Origin: Betaproteobacteria bacterium
Lineage (GTDB): Bacteria > Pseudomonadota > Gammaproteobacteria > Burkholderiales > Burkholderiaceae_C
DNA length: 64,000 bases
Assembly: GCA_016704535.1 (NCBI GenBank)
Contig: JADIZZ010000004.1
Coordinates: 248,001-312,000, forward strand
Direction: 5' to 3'
Below are positions 37,502-46,491 of the stretch, in pieces. Each line of letters starts with the position of its first letter. Position 1 is the first letter of the stretch. The position numbers were made by a program, and so were the translations under genes. The notes under the pieces are model-generated. The model worked only from the letters and a program-made list of their open reading frames with translations, ran no database searches and was not told the origin of the DNA.

Positions 37502-38816
37502 GGGCTGCCGCCTCTGCGAAGGTGGCCCCGGCCACTTCCAGCCGACCGTCCATCAGCGACTGCTTGTGCTGGATGTAGTGCTCGAACTCACCGCGGTACT
37601 TGGCCAGGATGCCCAGGGTGGCGTAACCGGCTGCGTCGCCCATGCCGCAGATCGTGGTGCCGTCGTTGGCCTTGCTGATGCGCGCCAGTTGTTCGATGTC
37701 GTCCATGCGGCCCTGGCCGGCCACGATGCGGTCGATGATGCGGTGCATCCAGCCCATGCCTTCGCGACAGGGCGTGCACTGGCCGCAGCTCTCGTGGTGG
37801 TAGAAGCGCAGCAGCACCTGCAGCAGGCGGACCATGCAGGTGCCTTCGCCGATGACGATCATGCCGCCCGAGCCCACGCCGGAACCTGCGGCCGTCAACG
37901 AGGCGTGGTCGTAGGTGACGTTCTGCAATTCGGCCCAGGTCAGCACCTTGGTCGAGATGCCGCCGGGCACGATGCACTTCACCGGCACGCCGTTCAGGCC
38001 ACCGCCGCAGTCCTCGGCAATGAACCTCGCCAGCGGATAGCCGTACTCGACTTCGTAGACACCGGGCCGCTGCACGTGGCCCGAGATCGACACCAGTTGC
38101 GTGCCGGGGCTCTTGGCCGTGCCCACTTGCTTGAAGACCTCCGCGCCGTGCGCGACGATGCCGGTGACGTTGCTCAGCGTCTCGACGTTATTGATGACGG
38201 TGGGCTTCTGGTACAGGCCCTTGACGGTCAGCCGCGGCGGCCGGTTGCGCGGGTAGCCCTTGCGGCCTTCGATGGACGTGATCAGCGCCGAGGCTTCGCC
38301 GCAGACATAGCTGCCGGCGCCACGGTAAACCACCAGGTCGAGCGCCATGCCCGTGCCGAGCACGCTTTCGCCCAGCAAGCCGGCGGCGTAGGCTTCTTCC
38401 ACTGCGGCGGCCAGCCGGCGGTAGGGCAGGTCGAACTCGCCGCGGATGTAGACGAAGGCGTGGCGCACCTGCAGCGCGAAGGCGCTGATGAGCATGCTCT
38501 CGATCAGCAGGTGCGGCGCGTGCTCCAGGATCCAGCGGTCCTTGAAGGTGCCGGGCTCGCCCTCGTCGGCGTTGGCGCACAGGTAGTGCGGCTGGCCGTC
38601 GTTGAGCTTGATCACGCCCCATTTGCGGCCCGCCGGGAAGGCCGCGCCGCCGTGCCCGAGGATGCCCGAGTTGGCCACTTCCTTGGTCACCTGCTCGGGC
38701 CGCATCTCGTGCAGCACGCGGGCCAGGGTCTCGTAGCCGCCGCGCGCACGGTAGTCGGTCAGCAGGTGCGAGGTCGCCGTGACCTCGAAGTTCATGATCA
38801 GCTTGCGGCCTGTCAT
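37494..38816 (-). CDS. nuoF: NADH-quinone oxidoreductase subunit F
   Basis: A 440-residue NADH-binding subunit. The FMN loop is GHGGAAFPAGRKWG, NADH contacts are in ANADEGEPGTFKDRW, and the region GAGSYVCGEASALITSIEGR differs from the usual CGEETAL. The N3 4Fe-4S ligands are in SCGQCTPCREGMGWM and a distal Cys in GTTICGMGDAA. ATG 38816 overlaps the nuoE stop (ATGA). Accepts hydride from NADH and passes electrons to FMN, N3 and NuoG clusters. Confidence 0.95.
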
Positions 38817-39280
38817 TTCGAGAGCTCCGCAATCAAGGCGTCGATCTTGGCAGCGCTCATGTTCTCGCGGTAGGCCTCGTTGACCATCACCACCGGCGCC
38901 GTGCCGCAGGAACCCAGGCACTCGACGGTGCTGAGCGTGAAGCGGCCATCGGCCGTGGTCTGCCCAGGCTGGATGCCGAGCTTGCGGCTGAGATGATCGA
39001 TGGCGCCCTCGGCCCCGCGCATCGAACAGGCGATGTTGCGGCAGGCCTGCAGGTGCCAGCGGCCGATGGGAGCGCGGCGGAACTGCGTGTAGTGCGCCAG
39101 CACCTCCTCGATCTGGATGCGCGGCACGCCGAGGTAGGCGGTGAGTTCGGCGATATCGCTGTCGGCGACGAAGCCGCGATCGTCCTGGATGCGGTGCAGG
39201 CAGGGCAGCACCATCGACGAGGTGGCCTCGGCCGGGTAGCGCCGGCGCATCGTGTCGAATTCGGGGATCAGGTGCTTCAT
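38813..39280 (-). CDS. nuoE: NADH-quinone oxidoreductase subunit E
   Basis: A 155-residue thioredoxin-like subunit carrying 2Fe-2S cluster N1a. Its ligands are in LQACRNIACSMRGAE and VECLGSCGTAPVVMVN (two Cys pairs). The N-terminal helical segment SSMVLPCLHRIQDDRGFVADSDI is typical. ATG 39280, 7 nt after nuoD. The stop overlaps the nuoF start. Confidence 0.95.
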   Translation of the reverse strand: MKHLIPEFDTMRRRYPAEATSSMVLPCLHRIQDDRGFVADSDIAELTAYLGVPRIQIEEVLAHYTQFRRAPIGRWHLQACRNIACSMRGAEGAIDHLSRKLGIQPGQTTADGRFTLSTVECLGSCGTAPVVMVNEAYRENMSAAKIDALIAELSK

Positions 39281-39287
39281 CGGTCGC

Positions 39288-40538
39288 CTACCGGTCGCAT
39301 TCCCCGCCGATCATGTTGATCGACCCGAAGGTGGGCACGATGTCGGCCAGCTGGCCACCATTCAGCATGAGGTGCGCGCCGCCCATGTGCACGAAGCTGG
39401 GCGCGCGGCAGTGCACCTTCCAGGGCACGCCGGCTCCGGTGCTGACGAGGTAGAAACCCAGCTCGCCGTTGGGCGCCTCGTGCGCGACGTAGACGTCGCC
39501 GGCCGGCACCTGGGTGCCGTCCATCACCAGCTTGAAGTGGTTGATCAGCGATTCGATCTCGCTGTAGACGAGCGCCTTGTCGGGGAAGCTGCAGCGCCGA
39601 TCGTCGACGTTCAGCGGGCCCTGGCAATCCGGCTCGCCCAGCTTCTCGGACAGCTGGCGCATCATGTAGACGGACTCGTCCATCTCGCGCATGCGCACGT
39701 AGTAACGGTCGTAGTTGTCGCCCTTGATGCCCACCGGCACGTCGAAGTCGAGTTCGGCGTAGGCCAGATACGGCGTGTCCTTGCGCAGGTCGCAGGCCAT
39801 GCCGGTGCTGCGCAGGATGACGCCGGTGTAGCCGTAACTCAGCGCGTCGGCGGTGCTGATGACGCCCACGTCGCGCATGCGGTCGATGAAGATGCGGTTG
39901 CGGTCGACCAGGGTGTGCACACGGGCGATGAAGTCTTCGTATTCGACGAAGATGGCTTCCAGCCGCTGCAGCCAGCCTTCCGGCAGGTCGCGCGCCAGGC
40001 CGCCGATGCGGCCGTAGCTGTAGGTCACCCGGGCGCCGGTCAGCGCGGCCAGGTGCTCGTACATGTGGTCGCGGATCATCACCAGGTAGAGGAAGGCGGT
40101 CATCGCGCCCAGCTCCATCAGCCCGGCCGCGATGCAGGTGAGGTGGTCCACCAGGCGCGAATACTCCGACAGCAGCGTGCGCAGCACGGTGCAGCGCCGC
40201 GTGATCCGCACGCCCATCAGCGTCTCGACGGCGTCGCAGTAGGCGAAGTCGTTGTTCAGCGCCGAGACGTAGTTCAGCCGATCGACGTAGGGAATCAGGT
40301 TGTGCCAGGTGTGGTCCTCGCACTCCTTCTCGAAGCCGCGGTGCAGGTAGCCGCAGTGCAGGTCGGTGCGCAGCACGCGCTCGCCATCGAGCTCGGCAAT
40401 GATCTGCACCGTGCCGTGCGTGGCCGGATGGCTGGGGCCGATGTTGACGATGACCGTGTCGTCGCGCTGCGCGCCCTCGAAGATCGAGCGCACGGGGTTC
40501 GCGATGAACTCACCCGGGGGGCGGAAGGGGGCGTCCAC
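39288..40538 (-). CDS. nuoD: NADH-quinone oxidoreductase subunit D
   Basis: A 416-residue quinone-site subunit related to [NiFe] hydrogenase large subunit. The His loop is NIGPSHPATHGTVQII, then LHCGYLHRGFEKECEDHTW, the quinone-binding Tyr/His regions, and FYLVSTGAGVPWKVHCRAPSF near the C-terminus. The C-terminal GSINMIGGECDR keeps the final Arg ligand. Separate from nuoC by 12 nt (no fusion). Confidence 0.95.
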   Translation of the reverse strand: MDAPFRPPGEFIANPVRSIFEGAQRDDTVIVNIGPSHPATHGTVQIIAELDGERVLRTDLHCGYLHRGFEKECEDHTWHNLIPYVDRLNYVSALNNDFAYCDAVETLMGVRITRRCTVLRTLLSEYSRLVDHLTCIAAGLMELGAMTAFLYLVMIRDHMYEHLAALTGARVTYSYGRIGGLARDLPEGWLQRLEAIFVEYEDFIARVHTLVDRNRIFIDRMRDVGVISTADALSYGYTGVILRSTGMACDLRKDTPYLAYAELDFDVPVGIKGDNYDRYYVRMREMDESVYMMRQLSEKLGEPDCQGPLNVDDRRCSFPDKALVYSEIESLINHFKLVMDGTQVPAGDVYVAHEAPNGELGFYLVSTGAGVPWKVHCRAPSFVHMGGAHLMLNGGQLADIVPTFGSINMIGGECDR

Positions 40539-40550
40539 GGCAGCCGGCTT

Positions 40551-41033
40551 TCAGTTGCGGTAGGGCACGAGCGGCTGCTCCTGCTGCTTGGGGTAGTCCT
40601 TGCGCAACGGATGGCCCTTGAAGCCTTCGTAGAGCAGGATGGGGCGCAGGTCGTGATTGCCCTGGAAGTGGATGCCGTACATGTCGTGGCACTCGCGTTC
40701 CATGAAGGCGGCCGCACCGTAGAAGCCGATCAGGCTGGCCACCACGGGCTCGCCTTCCGGCACGCGCATCTTCAGGCGCACGCGCAGCTTGTGCGTGGTG
40801 CTGTAGAAGTGATGCACGACCTCGAAACGGGGCGCGCCCGCCTCGCGGCCCAGCCAGTCGACGGCAGTGACGTCGAGGAAGAGGTCGAAGCCGAACTCCG
40901 TCTTCAGCCGCTGCACGGTGGGCAGCAGTTCGCCCGGCGCGAGCTGGAACACCAGCACGCCACGCGAAACCACGGCCGGGCCCGCGGCAGGCACCAGTTC
41001 TGCGGCGAGACGGTCGAAGACAGGCACGCTCAT
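40551..41033 (-). CDS. nuoC: NADH-quinone oxidoreductase subunit C
   Basis: A 160-residue peripheral-arm subunit, somewhat shorter than the ~200-residue proteins usual in betaproteobacteria. The signature is AFMERECHDMYGIHFQGNHDLRPILLYEGFKGHPLRKDYP near residues 110-150. ATG 41033 gives MSVPVFDRLAAEL and lies 2 nt after the nuoB stop. The first 25 residues look specific to this lineage. Confidence 0.93.
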   Translation of the reverse strand: MSVPVFDRLAAELVPAAGPAVVSRGVLVFQLAPGELLPTVQRLKTEFGFDLFLDVTAVDWLGREAGAPRFEVVHHFYSTTHKLRVRLKMRVPEGEPVVASLIGFYGAAAFMERECHDMYGIHFQGNHDLRPILLYEGFKGHPLRKDYPKQQEQPLVPYRN

Positions 41034-41035
41034 GC

Positions 41036-41554
41036 TCAGAACCTGTCGTTCAGGATGAGATGCTGCGAGCGCGCGATCTTGTCCTGCAGCTGCATGATGC
41101 CGTCGATCACCATCTCGGGGCGCGGCGGGCAGCCGGGGATGTAGACGTCCACCGGCACCAGGCGATCGATGCCCGGCACCGCGGCATAGTTCTGGTAGAA
41201 GCCGCCGCTGGTGGCGCAGACGCCGAAGGCCATCGCCCACTTGGGTTCACACATCTGCTCCCAGACGCGCAGAAGAATGGGCGCCTGCTTGTGTGTCACC
41301 GTGCCCACCACCATCAGCAGGTCGGCTTGACGTGGCGAGAAGCGGGGCAACGCGGCGCCGAAACGGTCGGTGTCGTAGGGCGTGGCGCTGACGGCCATGA
41401 ACTCCATCGCGCAGCACGCCGTGACGAAGGGGTAGGGAAAGATCGAGAACTTGCGCGCCCAGCCGATGAGCTCGTCCTTGCGCGTGGTGATCATCTCGAA
41501 GGCGCCGTCCTTGGTGTGGTCGGCGGGGACGATGGGAATGGTGCGTTGGTACAT
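41036..41554 (-). CDS. nuoB: NADH-quinone oxidoreductase subunit B, divergent type
   Basis: A 172-residue subunit that binds cluster N2. Its ligands are the tandem Cys in VTACCAMEFMAVSAT, Cys in AFGVCATSGGFY and Cys in DVYIPGCPPRPEMV. Betaproteobacterial NuoB normally reads GLACCAVEMMHAG with GSCANGGGYYH; the forms here (CCAMEF, ATSGGFYQNY) resemble the non-mitochondrial types seen for example in deltaproteobacteria and acidobacteria. ATG 41554, 7 nt after nuoA. Confidence 0.93.
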   Translation of the reverse strand: MYQRTIPIVPADHTKDGAFEMITTRKDELIGWARKFSIFPYPFVTACCAMEFMAVSATPYDTDRFGAALPRFSPRQADLLMVVGTVTHKQAPILLRVWEQMCEPKWAMAFGVCATSGGFYQNYAAVPGIDRLVPVDVYIPGCPPRPEMVIDGIMQLQDKIARSQHLILNDRF

Positions 41555-41561
41555 GCGAGCC

Positions 41562-41927
41562 CTATTCCGTCACCATCTCGATCAGCCGAGCCTTGTAGAC
41601 ATACAGCACGATCAGCACCAGCAGGAACATGAAGAAGAAGAAGGTCAGCAGCAGCGGACCCGTGAGGGGCTGCGCGCCCAGCGCCCAGATGAAGAGGAAG
41701 ATCGTCTCCAGGTCGAACAGGATGAAGACGATGGCCACCGCGTAGTACTTGATGGGCACGGCCTTGACGTTCAGCGTGCTCACCGGTGTGGCGCCGCATT
41801 CGAAGGGCTCCATCTTGGTGGCACTGGCCACCGGCTTCGGCCCCACGAGCTTGTTGAGCAGCAGCGTCAGACCCACGAAGCCGAGGATGGCCGTGAGGTA
41901 CAGCAGGAACACGACATAGGGGTTCAA
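41562..41927 (-). CDS. nuoA: NADH-quinone oxidoreductase subunit A
   Basis: A 121-residue three-helix membrane subunit and first gene of the operon. The conserved loop KMEPFECGATPVSTLNVK and helix YYAVAIVFILFDLETIFLF are the family marks. The start is TTG 41927 with a strong GGAGG eight nt upstream; no ATG precedes the family start. The upstream 382-nt gap holds two dyads of Crp/Fnr geometry. Confidence 0.94.
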   Translation of the reverse strand: MNPYVVFLLYLTAILGFVGLTLLLNKLVGPKPVASATKMEPFECGATPVSTLNVKAVPIKYYAVAIVFILFDLETIFLFIWALGAQPLTGPLLLTFFFFMFLLVLIVLYVYKARLIEMVTE

Positions 41928-42039
41928 GTGGCTGCCCTCCCAGCGAACCGGATGCGCGTGCGCCCCACGAGGCGCCGCGCCGGTCTAGGGCCGGGTGTCA
42001 CGCCTGTCTTGCTCCTCGACGCCATGTTGCTCTACCGAA

Positions 42040-42055
42040 CTTGCCCAACGGCAAG
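42040..42055. promoter_or_regulatory. Dyad CTTGCC-N4-GGCAAG upstream of nuoA
   Basis: A perfect 6-4-6 inverted repeat in the divergent gap between nuoA and the cyclic-nucleotide-domain gene. Within it TTGCC-N4-GGCAA has the 14-bp geometry of Fnr-family sites (consensus TTGAT-N4-ATCAA), but the inner bases differ. It lies 113 nt from the nuoA start. Binding is not shown. Confidence 0.35.
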
Positions 42056-42190
42056 ACTGGCCTTGTTGGTCTGGGCGCAGGATAGAAGCCGGGCCGACGC
42101 TCCGGGTTGCGGAAGATCAAGTGCGGCCCAGGCCCGCCTGCATGTTTGCCCCAGCCCGGCCAGAGCACGCCGCGCGCGTCAGCCCTGCGC

Positions 42191-42206
42191 CTTGAGGGAG
42201 GTCAAG
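42191..42206. promoter_or_regulatory. Fnr-type dyad CTTGA-N6-TCAAG
   Basis: CTTGAGGGAGGTCAAG is a perfect 5-6-5 dyad and reads TTGAG-N4-GTCAA in the Fnr frame, a close match to TTGA-N6-TCAA. It lies 104 nt before the cyclic-nucleotide-domain gene at 42310 and next to the Crp/Fnr regulator gene at 42802. The remaining part of the 41928-42309 gap shows no other supported feature. Confidence 0.45.
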
Positions 42207-42309
42207 TGCGCGGCGCCGGCAGGCGGCGCAGAATGCGGCGGCGCCGGGAAGACGCAGGGCAGTTTGCACCTCCCCGATCAGCGGCCCCGCCACTTCGAGG
42301 ACACACGTC

Positions 42310-42786
42310 ATGACGCAAAGTCTGTTGCAGGTGCTCCAGCAGCACCCCTTCGTCGCGGACTTCGAGCCCGCGCATGTTCAGCGGCTGGCGGCGATGGCGC
42401 GCCAGGTGCAATTCGCCGAAGGCCAGGTCATCTTCCACGAGGGCGACGACTACTCGGTCTTCTACCTGCTCGTCGAAGGCATGGTGGCGCTCGAGATCGA
42501 GGCTCCCGACCACGTGCTGCGCGTGCAGACGCTCTACGCCGGTGACGAATTCGACTGGTCGGCCCTGCTGCCGCATGCCGGCAAGCACTTCCAGGCGCGC
42601 GCGCTGACACCTGTCACCGCGCTGGCCTTCGAGGGCGAACAGCTGCTGGCCAGCTTCAAGGTCGATCCGGAATTCGGGATGGCCTTCATGCTGCAGTTGC
42701 TGGGCGTGGTGTCCGAGCGACTGCGCGCCACGCGTGTGCAGTTGCTCGACATGTACTCGCCCGAAGCGAAGCGCGCCGGTACTTGA
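42310..42786 (+). CDS. Stand-alone cyclic-nucleotide-binding-domain protein
   Basis: A 158-residue protein consisting of one cNMP-binding (Crp-like) beta-roll: FVADFEPAHVQRLAAMARQVQFAEGQVIFHEGDDYSVFYLLVEG is typical. The phosphate-binding cassette is altered (LYAGDEFDWSALL) and lacks the usual Arg-Thr/Ser, so cAMP binding is doubtful. A C-terminal helix continues to LLDMYSPEAKRAGT, but there is no helix-turn-helix, so it is not itself a DNA-binding regulator. It is convergent with the Crp/Fnr gene (15 nt apart) and follows an Fnr-type dyad. Confidence 0.82.
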   Translation: MTQSLLQVLQQHPFVADFEPAHVQRLAAMARQVQFAEGQVIFHEGDDYSVFYLLVEGMVALEIEAPDHVLRVQTLYAGDEFDWSALLPHAGKHFQARALTPVTALAFEGEQLLASFKVDPEFGMAFMLQLLGVVSERLRATRVQLLDMYSPEAKRAGT

Positions 42787-42801
42787 CAACGTGCTCCTGG
42801 C

Positions 42802-43551
42802 TCACGCCGGCCGGTAGGACCGCAGGCGCTCCAGGTCGAGCACACGCACCCCGCCGTACTCGACGCTGATCACGCCTGCAGCCTGCAGCGCGGCCAGCGC
42901 CTCGTTCACGCGCTGGCGCGACAGACCCACCAGGTAGCCCATCTCCTGCTGTGTGATGCGGAGCACCTCGCCAACGCCGGGGTAGAGCACGGGGTGGAAA
43001 AGCGCCGCCAGGCTGCGTGCCACACGCGCGTCAGGCTGGCTCAGGCGGTCGATCTCGCGTGCCGCGATGAACTGGCCCAGGCGCTCGTTGAGCTGGTTCA
43101 TCACGAAGCGGTTGAAACCGATGCTGCGCCCCAGCAGCCAGTGGAAGGTCTCGGCCGGGATGCCCGCCACCACGCTCTTGCGCAGCGCCTGGATGTTGTA
43201 GCGGTAGACCTCGTTCTTCAGCACCGTGCCTTCGCCGAACCAGCCGCCGGACGACAGGCCCGTGAAAGTGATGGGGATGCCGGTTCCGGTCGGAGACGCA
43301 CTGTCGTTGCTCATCTTCAGCAGGCCGTCGACAAGACCGAACCAGTAGGTGACGGGCCGGCCCACCCGGCAGATCAGTTCTCCGGCATCGACCTGCACCA
43401 CGCGCAGGTCGGCCAGCGCTCGCGCCCGCTCTTCGGCGTCCAGCGCCGCCAGCCAGGGAATGTGTTGCAGGTCGTCAGGCAGCGCCGCCCGTGAGCGCGA
43501 AGGCAGCACCGCACGGGCTCGCGACGTCGATGGAAAGCCGGTGTGCGACAT
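42802..43551 (-). CDS. Crp/Fnr family transcriptional regulator
   Basis: A 249-residue regulator. The cNMP-type sensory roll covers about residues 40-150 (AGELICRVGRPVTYWFGLVDGLLKMS, GGWFGEGTVLKNEVYRYNIQAL), followed by the dimerisation helix and a winged helix with recognition segment ITQQEMGYLVGLSRQRVNEALAALQAAGVI. There are no N-terminal Fe-S Cys as in Fnr. It diverges from the acyl-CoA synthetase operon (125 nt between), so it probably controls it. A TTGTC-N8-GACAA dyad at 43605-43622 in that interval is a weak operator candidate. Confidence 0.88.
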   Translation of the reverse strand: MSHTGFPSTSRARAVLPSRSRAALPDDLQHIPWLAALDAEERARALADLRVVQVDAGELICRVGRPVTYWFGLVDGLLKMSNDSASPTGTGIPITFTGLSSGGWFGEGTVLKNEVYRYNIQALRKSVVAGIPAETFHWLLGRSIGFNRFVMNQLNERLGQFIAAREIDRLSQPDARVARSLAALFHPVLYPGVGEVLRITQQEMGYLVGLSRQRVNEALAALQAAGVISVEYGGVRVLDLERLRSYRPA

Positions 43552-43676
43552 GGTGGGCTGCGCGGCCAGGGGGCGGGAAAGGCCTGTCAGGGCGAACCCG
43601 AAGATTGTCGTCGCAATGACAACCTGGCGTCAAAGTCGCACCCAGAATGCGCAGCAAAGCACAAGGAGACAGGTCC

Positions 43677-45623
43677 GTGCCGAAAACGTTTCCCCGCCTG
43701 ATGCTGGACCACGCGTTGCAGCGCCCGGATGCCCCGGCGCTGCGCGAGAAGGTCTACGGCATCTGGCAGACCACCACCTGGGCCGAGCTGGCGCTGCTGG
43801 TGCGGCGCCTGGCCTGCGGGCTGGCGCATGCGGGCGTGGGCCGTGGCGACCACCTGGTGGTGGTGGGCGAAAACCGGCCGCGCCTGTACGCCACCATGCT
43901 GGCCGCGCAGGCGCTGGGCGCGGTGCCCGTGCCGCTGTACCAGGACGCCGCGGTCACCGAGTACGTGTTCCCGATCAACAACGCCGAGGTCGGCTACGCC
44001 ATCGTCGAAGACCAGGAGCAGGTCGACAAGATGCTCGAACTGCGCGCGCAGTGCCCGACGCTCAAGCGCATCTGGTTCGACGATCCGCGCGGCCTGCGCA
44101 ACTACGCCGAAGACGGGCTCGACTCGATCGACGCGCTGGTGGCTACCGGCCAGGCGCACGACGCCGCCAACGCGCGCCTGTTCGACGACGAGGTGGCCCG
44201 CTGCCAGCCCGACGACGTGGCGGCGATGTTCTTCACCAGCGGCACGACCGGCAACCCGAAGGGCGTGGTGCACACGCACGCCACGCTGCTGGACCGCGCC
44301 AGCGCCGGCCAGCGCTTCGACAAGCTGACCGAGAAGGAGGAAGTCCTGGCCTACATGCCGCTGGCCTGGATCGGCCAGAACATCTTCAGCTACGCCCAGT
44401 GGCTGGCCTGCGGCTACGTGGTGAACTGCCCCGAGAGCGCGGCCACGGTGACGATCGACCTGAAGGAGATCGGCCCCACCTACTACTTCGCGCCGCCGCG
44501 CATCTTCGAGGGCCTGCTGACCAGCGTGATGATCCGCATGGAAGACGCGGGCAGTCTCAAGCGCAAGCTCTTCCACCACTTCATGGACGTGGCGCGGCGC
44601 GTCGGGCCTGCGCTGATGGACGGCAAGGCGGTGGGCCTGGGTGACCGCATCGCCTACGCACTGGGCAATGCCTGCGTCTATGGCCCACTGCGCAACACGC
44701 TGGGCTTTTCGCGCGTGCGCGTGGCCTACACCGCGGGCGAGGCCATCGGGCCCGACCTCTTCATCTTCTACCGCTCCATCGGCATCAACCTCAAGCAGCT
44801 CTACGGCAGCACTGAAACCGCGGTGTTCGTCTGCCTGCAGCCCGACAACGAGGTCAAGGCCGACACCGTGGGCGTGCCCATCGACGGGGTAGAGATCCAG
44901 GTCGCGGCCAACGGCGAGATCCTCGTCAAGAGCCCGGGGCTGCTCAAGGAGTACTACAAGAACCCGGCGGCCACCGCCGAGGTGCTGACCGCCGACGGCT
45001 GGTACCACACCGGCGACGCCGGTTTCCTCGACGCCACCGGCCATTTGAAGATCATCGACCGCGCCAAGGACGTCGGCCGCCTGATGGGTGGGCCTGCCGA
45101 TGGCGCGATGTTTGCGCCCAAGTACGTCGAGAACAAGCTCAAGTTCTTCCCGTTCATCAAGGAGGCCGTGGCCTTCGGCGACAAGCGCGAGCAAGTCTGC
45201 GCCTTCGTCAACATCGACTTCGAGGCCGTCGGCAACTGGGCCGAGCGCCGCAACCTGCCCTATGCCGGCTACACCGACCTGGCGGCCAAGAAGGACGTGC
45301 TGGCGCTGGTGAAGGACTGCGTCGAAAAGGTCAACGCCGACCTCGCCGCCGACGCCATGCTGGCCGGCAGCCAGATCAGCCGCTTCCTCGTGCTGCACAA
45401 GGAACTCGACGCCGACGACGGCGAACTCACGCGCACGCGCAAGGTGCGCCGCGGCTACATCGGCGAGAAGTACCAAGTGCTGGTGGACGCGCTGTACGGC
45501 GGCAAGACCGAGCAGTTCATCGAGACCGCGGTGAAGTTCGAGGACGGCCGCAGTGGCAGCGTCAGCGCCACGCTGCCCATCGTCGACGCGAAGACGTTTC
45601 CGAGCGTGAAGGCGGCGGCATGA
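43677..45623 (+). CDS. AMP-forming acyl-CoA synthetase
   Basis: A 648-residue adenylate-forming enzyme of the long-chain acyl-CoA synthetase (AMP-dependent) class. The P-loop FFTSGTTGNPKGVVHTH (about 186-202), the A5 motif LYGSTETAVF, A7 YHTGDAG and the hinge/catalytic region KIIDRAKDVG are intact; the C-terminal Lys sits in DADDGELTRTRKVRRGYI. The start is GTG 43677 with AGGAG at 43664-43668; the ATG at 43647 lacks a Shine-Dalgarno. First gene of the ABC-importer operon, so it probably thioesterifies the imported acid; the exact acid is unknown. Confidence 0.88.
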   Translation: MPKTFPRLMLDHALQRPDAPALREKVYGIWQTTTWAELALLVRRLACGLAHAGVGRGDHLVVVGENRPRLYATMLAAQALGAVPVPLYQDAAVTEYVFPINNAEVGYAIVEDQEQVDKMLELRAQCPTLKRIWFDDPRGLRNYAEDGLDSIDALVATGQAHDAANARLFDDEVARCQPDDVAAMFFTSGTTGNPKGVVHTHATLLDRASAGQRFDKLTEKEEVLAYMPLAWIGQNIFSYAQWLACGYVVNCPESAATVTIDLKEIGPTYYFAPPRIFEGLLTSVMIRMEDAGSLKRKLFHHFMDVARRVGPALMDGKAVGLGDRIAYALGNACVYGPLRNTLGFSRVRVAYTAGEAIGPDLFIFYRSIGINLKQLYGSTETAVFVCLQPDNEVKADTVGVPIDGVEIQVAANGEILVKSPGLLKEYYKNPAATAEVLTADGWYHTGDAGFLDATGHLKIIDRAKDVGRLMGGPADGAMFAPKYVENKLKFFPFIKEAVAFGDKREQVCAFVNIDFEAVGNWAERRNLPYAGYTDLAAKKDVLALVKDCVEKVNADLAADAMLAGSQISRFLVLHKELDADDGELTRTRKVRRGYIGEKYQVLVDALYGGKTEQFIETAVKFEDGRSGSVSATLPIVDAKTFPSVKAAA

Positions 45624-45655
45624 ACGAAGCACGGCCGTCCCGAAGGCCTTCACTC

Positions 45656-45683
45656 CCCCTCGAGGGGACGACGCGCAGCGTCG
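45656..45683 (+). repeat. Paired hairpins between acyl-CoA synthetase and livG
   Basis: A perfect 12-bp palindrome CCCCTCGAGGGG (45656-45667) is followed after one base by CGACGC-GCA-GCGTCG (45669-45683). Both lie in the 70-nt gap before the ABC ATPase ATG at 45694, with GGGGGGGCTCG directly before it. The arrangement looks like an intergenic repeat element of the type found in Burkholderiales genomes; it could also control translation or mRNA stability. There is no T-run, so it is not a typical terminator. Confidence 0.55.
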
Positions 45684-45693
45684 GGGGGGCTCG

Positions 45694-46479
45694 ATGAGCG
45701 AACGCAAGATCGGCGGGGCCATCCTCGAGGTCAGCAACATCAGCCTGCGCTTCGGCGGCGTGAAGGCGCTGACCGACATCAGCTTCGACGTGCGCGAGCA
45801 CGAAGTGCGCGCCATCATCGGCCCCAACGGCGCAGGCAAGAGCAGCATGCTGAACTGCATCAACGGCGTGTACACGCCGCAGGAAGGCAGCATCACCTTC
45901 CGCGGCCAGACCTTCAAGGGCATGAACAGCCGTCAGGTCGCCGAGATGGGCATGGCGCGCACCTTCCAGAGTCTGGCGCTGTTCAAGGGCATGAGCGTCA
46001 TCGACAACATCATGAGCGGGCGCAACCTGCGCATGAAGACCAATCTCTTCCAGCAGGCCATCCGCTGGGGCGCGGGCGAACGCGAAGAGAGCGAGCACCG
46101 CGAGTTCGTCGAGAAGATCATCGACTTCCTCGAGATCCAGGCCTACCGCAAGACGCCCGTGGGCCGCCTGCCGTACGGGCTGCAGAAGCGGGTGGACCTC
46201 GGCCGCGCGCTGGCGATGGAGCCGCAGGTGCTGCTGCTCGACGAGCCGATGGCCGGCATGAACGTGGAAGAGAAGCAGGACATGTGCCGCTTCATCCTCG
46301 ACGTCAACGACGAATACGGCACCACCGTCGTGCTGATCGAGCACGACATGAGCGTGGTCATGGACATCAGCGACCGCGTGGTGGTGCTGGACTACGGCAA
46401 GAAAATCGGCGACGGCACGCCCGACGAGGTGCGCGCCAACCCCGACGTCATCAGCGCCTACCTCGGCACCGGCCACTGA
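45694..46479 (+). CDS. Branched-chain-type ABC importer ATPase (LivG family)
   Basis: A 261-residue ATPase. Walker A is IIGPNGAGKSSMLNCI, followed by ARTFQSLALFKGMSVIDNI (Q loop). The signature segment reads PYGLQKRVDLGRALAM (PYGLQ for LSGGQ, typical of this subfamily), Walker B is VLLLDEPMAGMN and the H loop is VVLIEHDMSVVM. Together with the LivF-type ATPase downstream it powers the HAAT/LivFGHMK importer here. Confidence 0.92.
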   Translation: MSERKIGGAILEVSNISLRFGGVKALTDISFDVREHEVRAIIGPNGAGKSSMLNCINGVYTPQEGSITFRGQTFKGMNSRQVAEMGMARTFQSLALFKGMSVIDNIMSGRNLRMKTNLFQQAIRWGAGEREESEHREFVEKIIDFLEIQAYRKTPVGRLPYGLQKRVDLGRALAMEPQVLLLDEPMAGMNVEEKQDMCRFILDVNDEYGTTVVLIEHDMSVVMDISDRVVVLDYGKKIGDGTPDEVRANPDVISAYLGTGH

Positions 46480-46491
46480 AAGGGGCAGTCC

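Noticed and set aside
39252..41144. 630-codon plus-strand frame opposite nuoD/nuoC
   Set aside because: Shadow of nuoD/nuoC; composition is low-complexity with no start signal or family.
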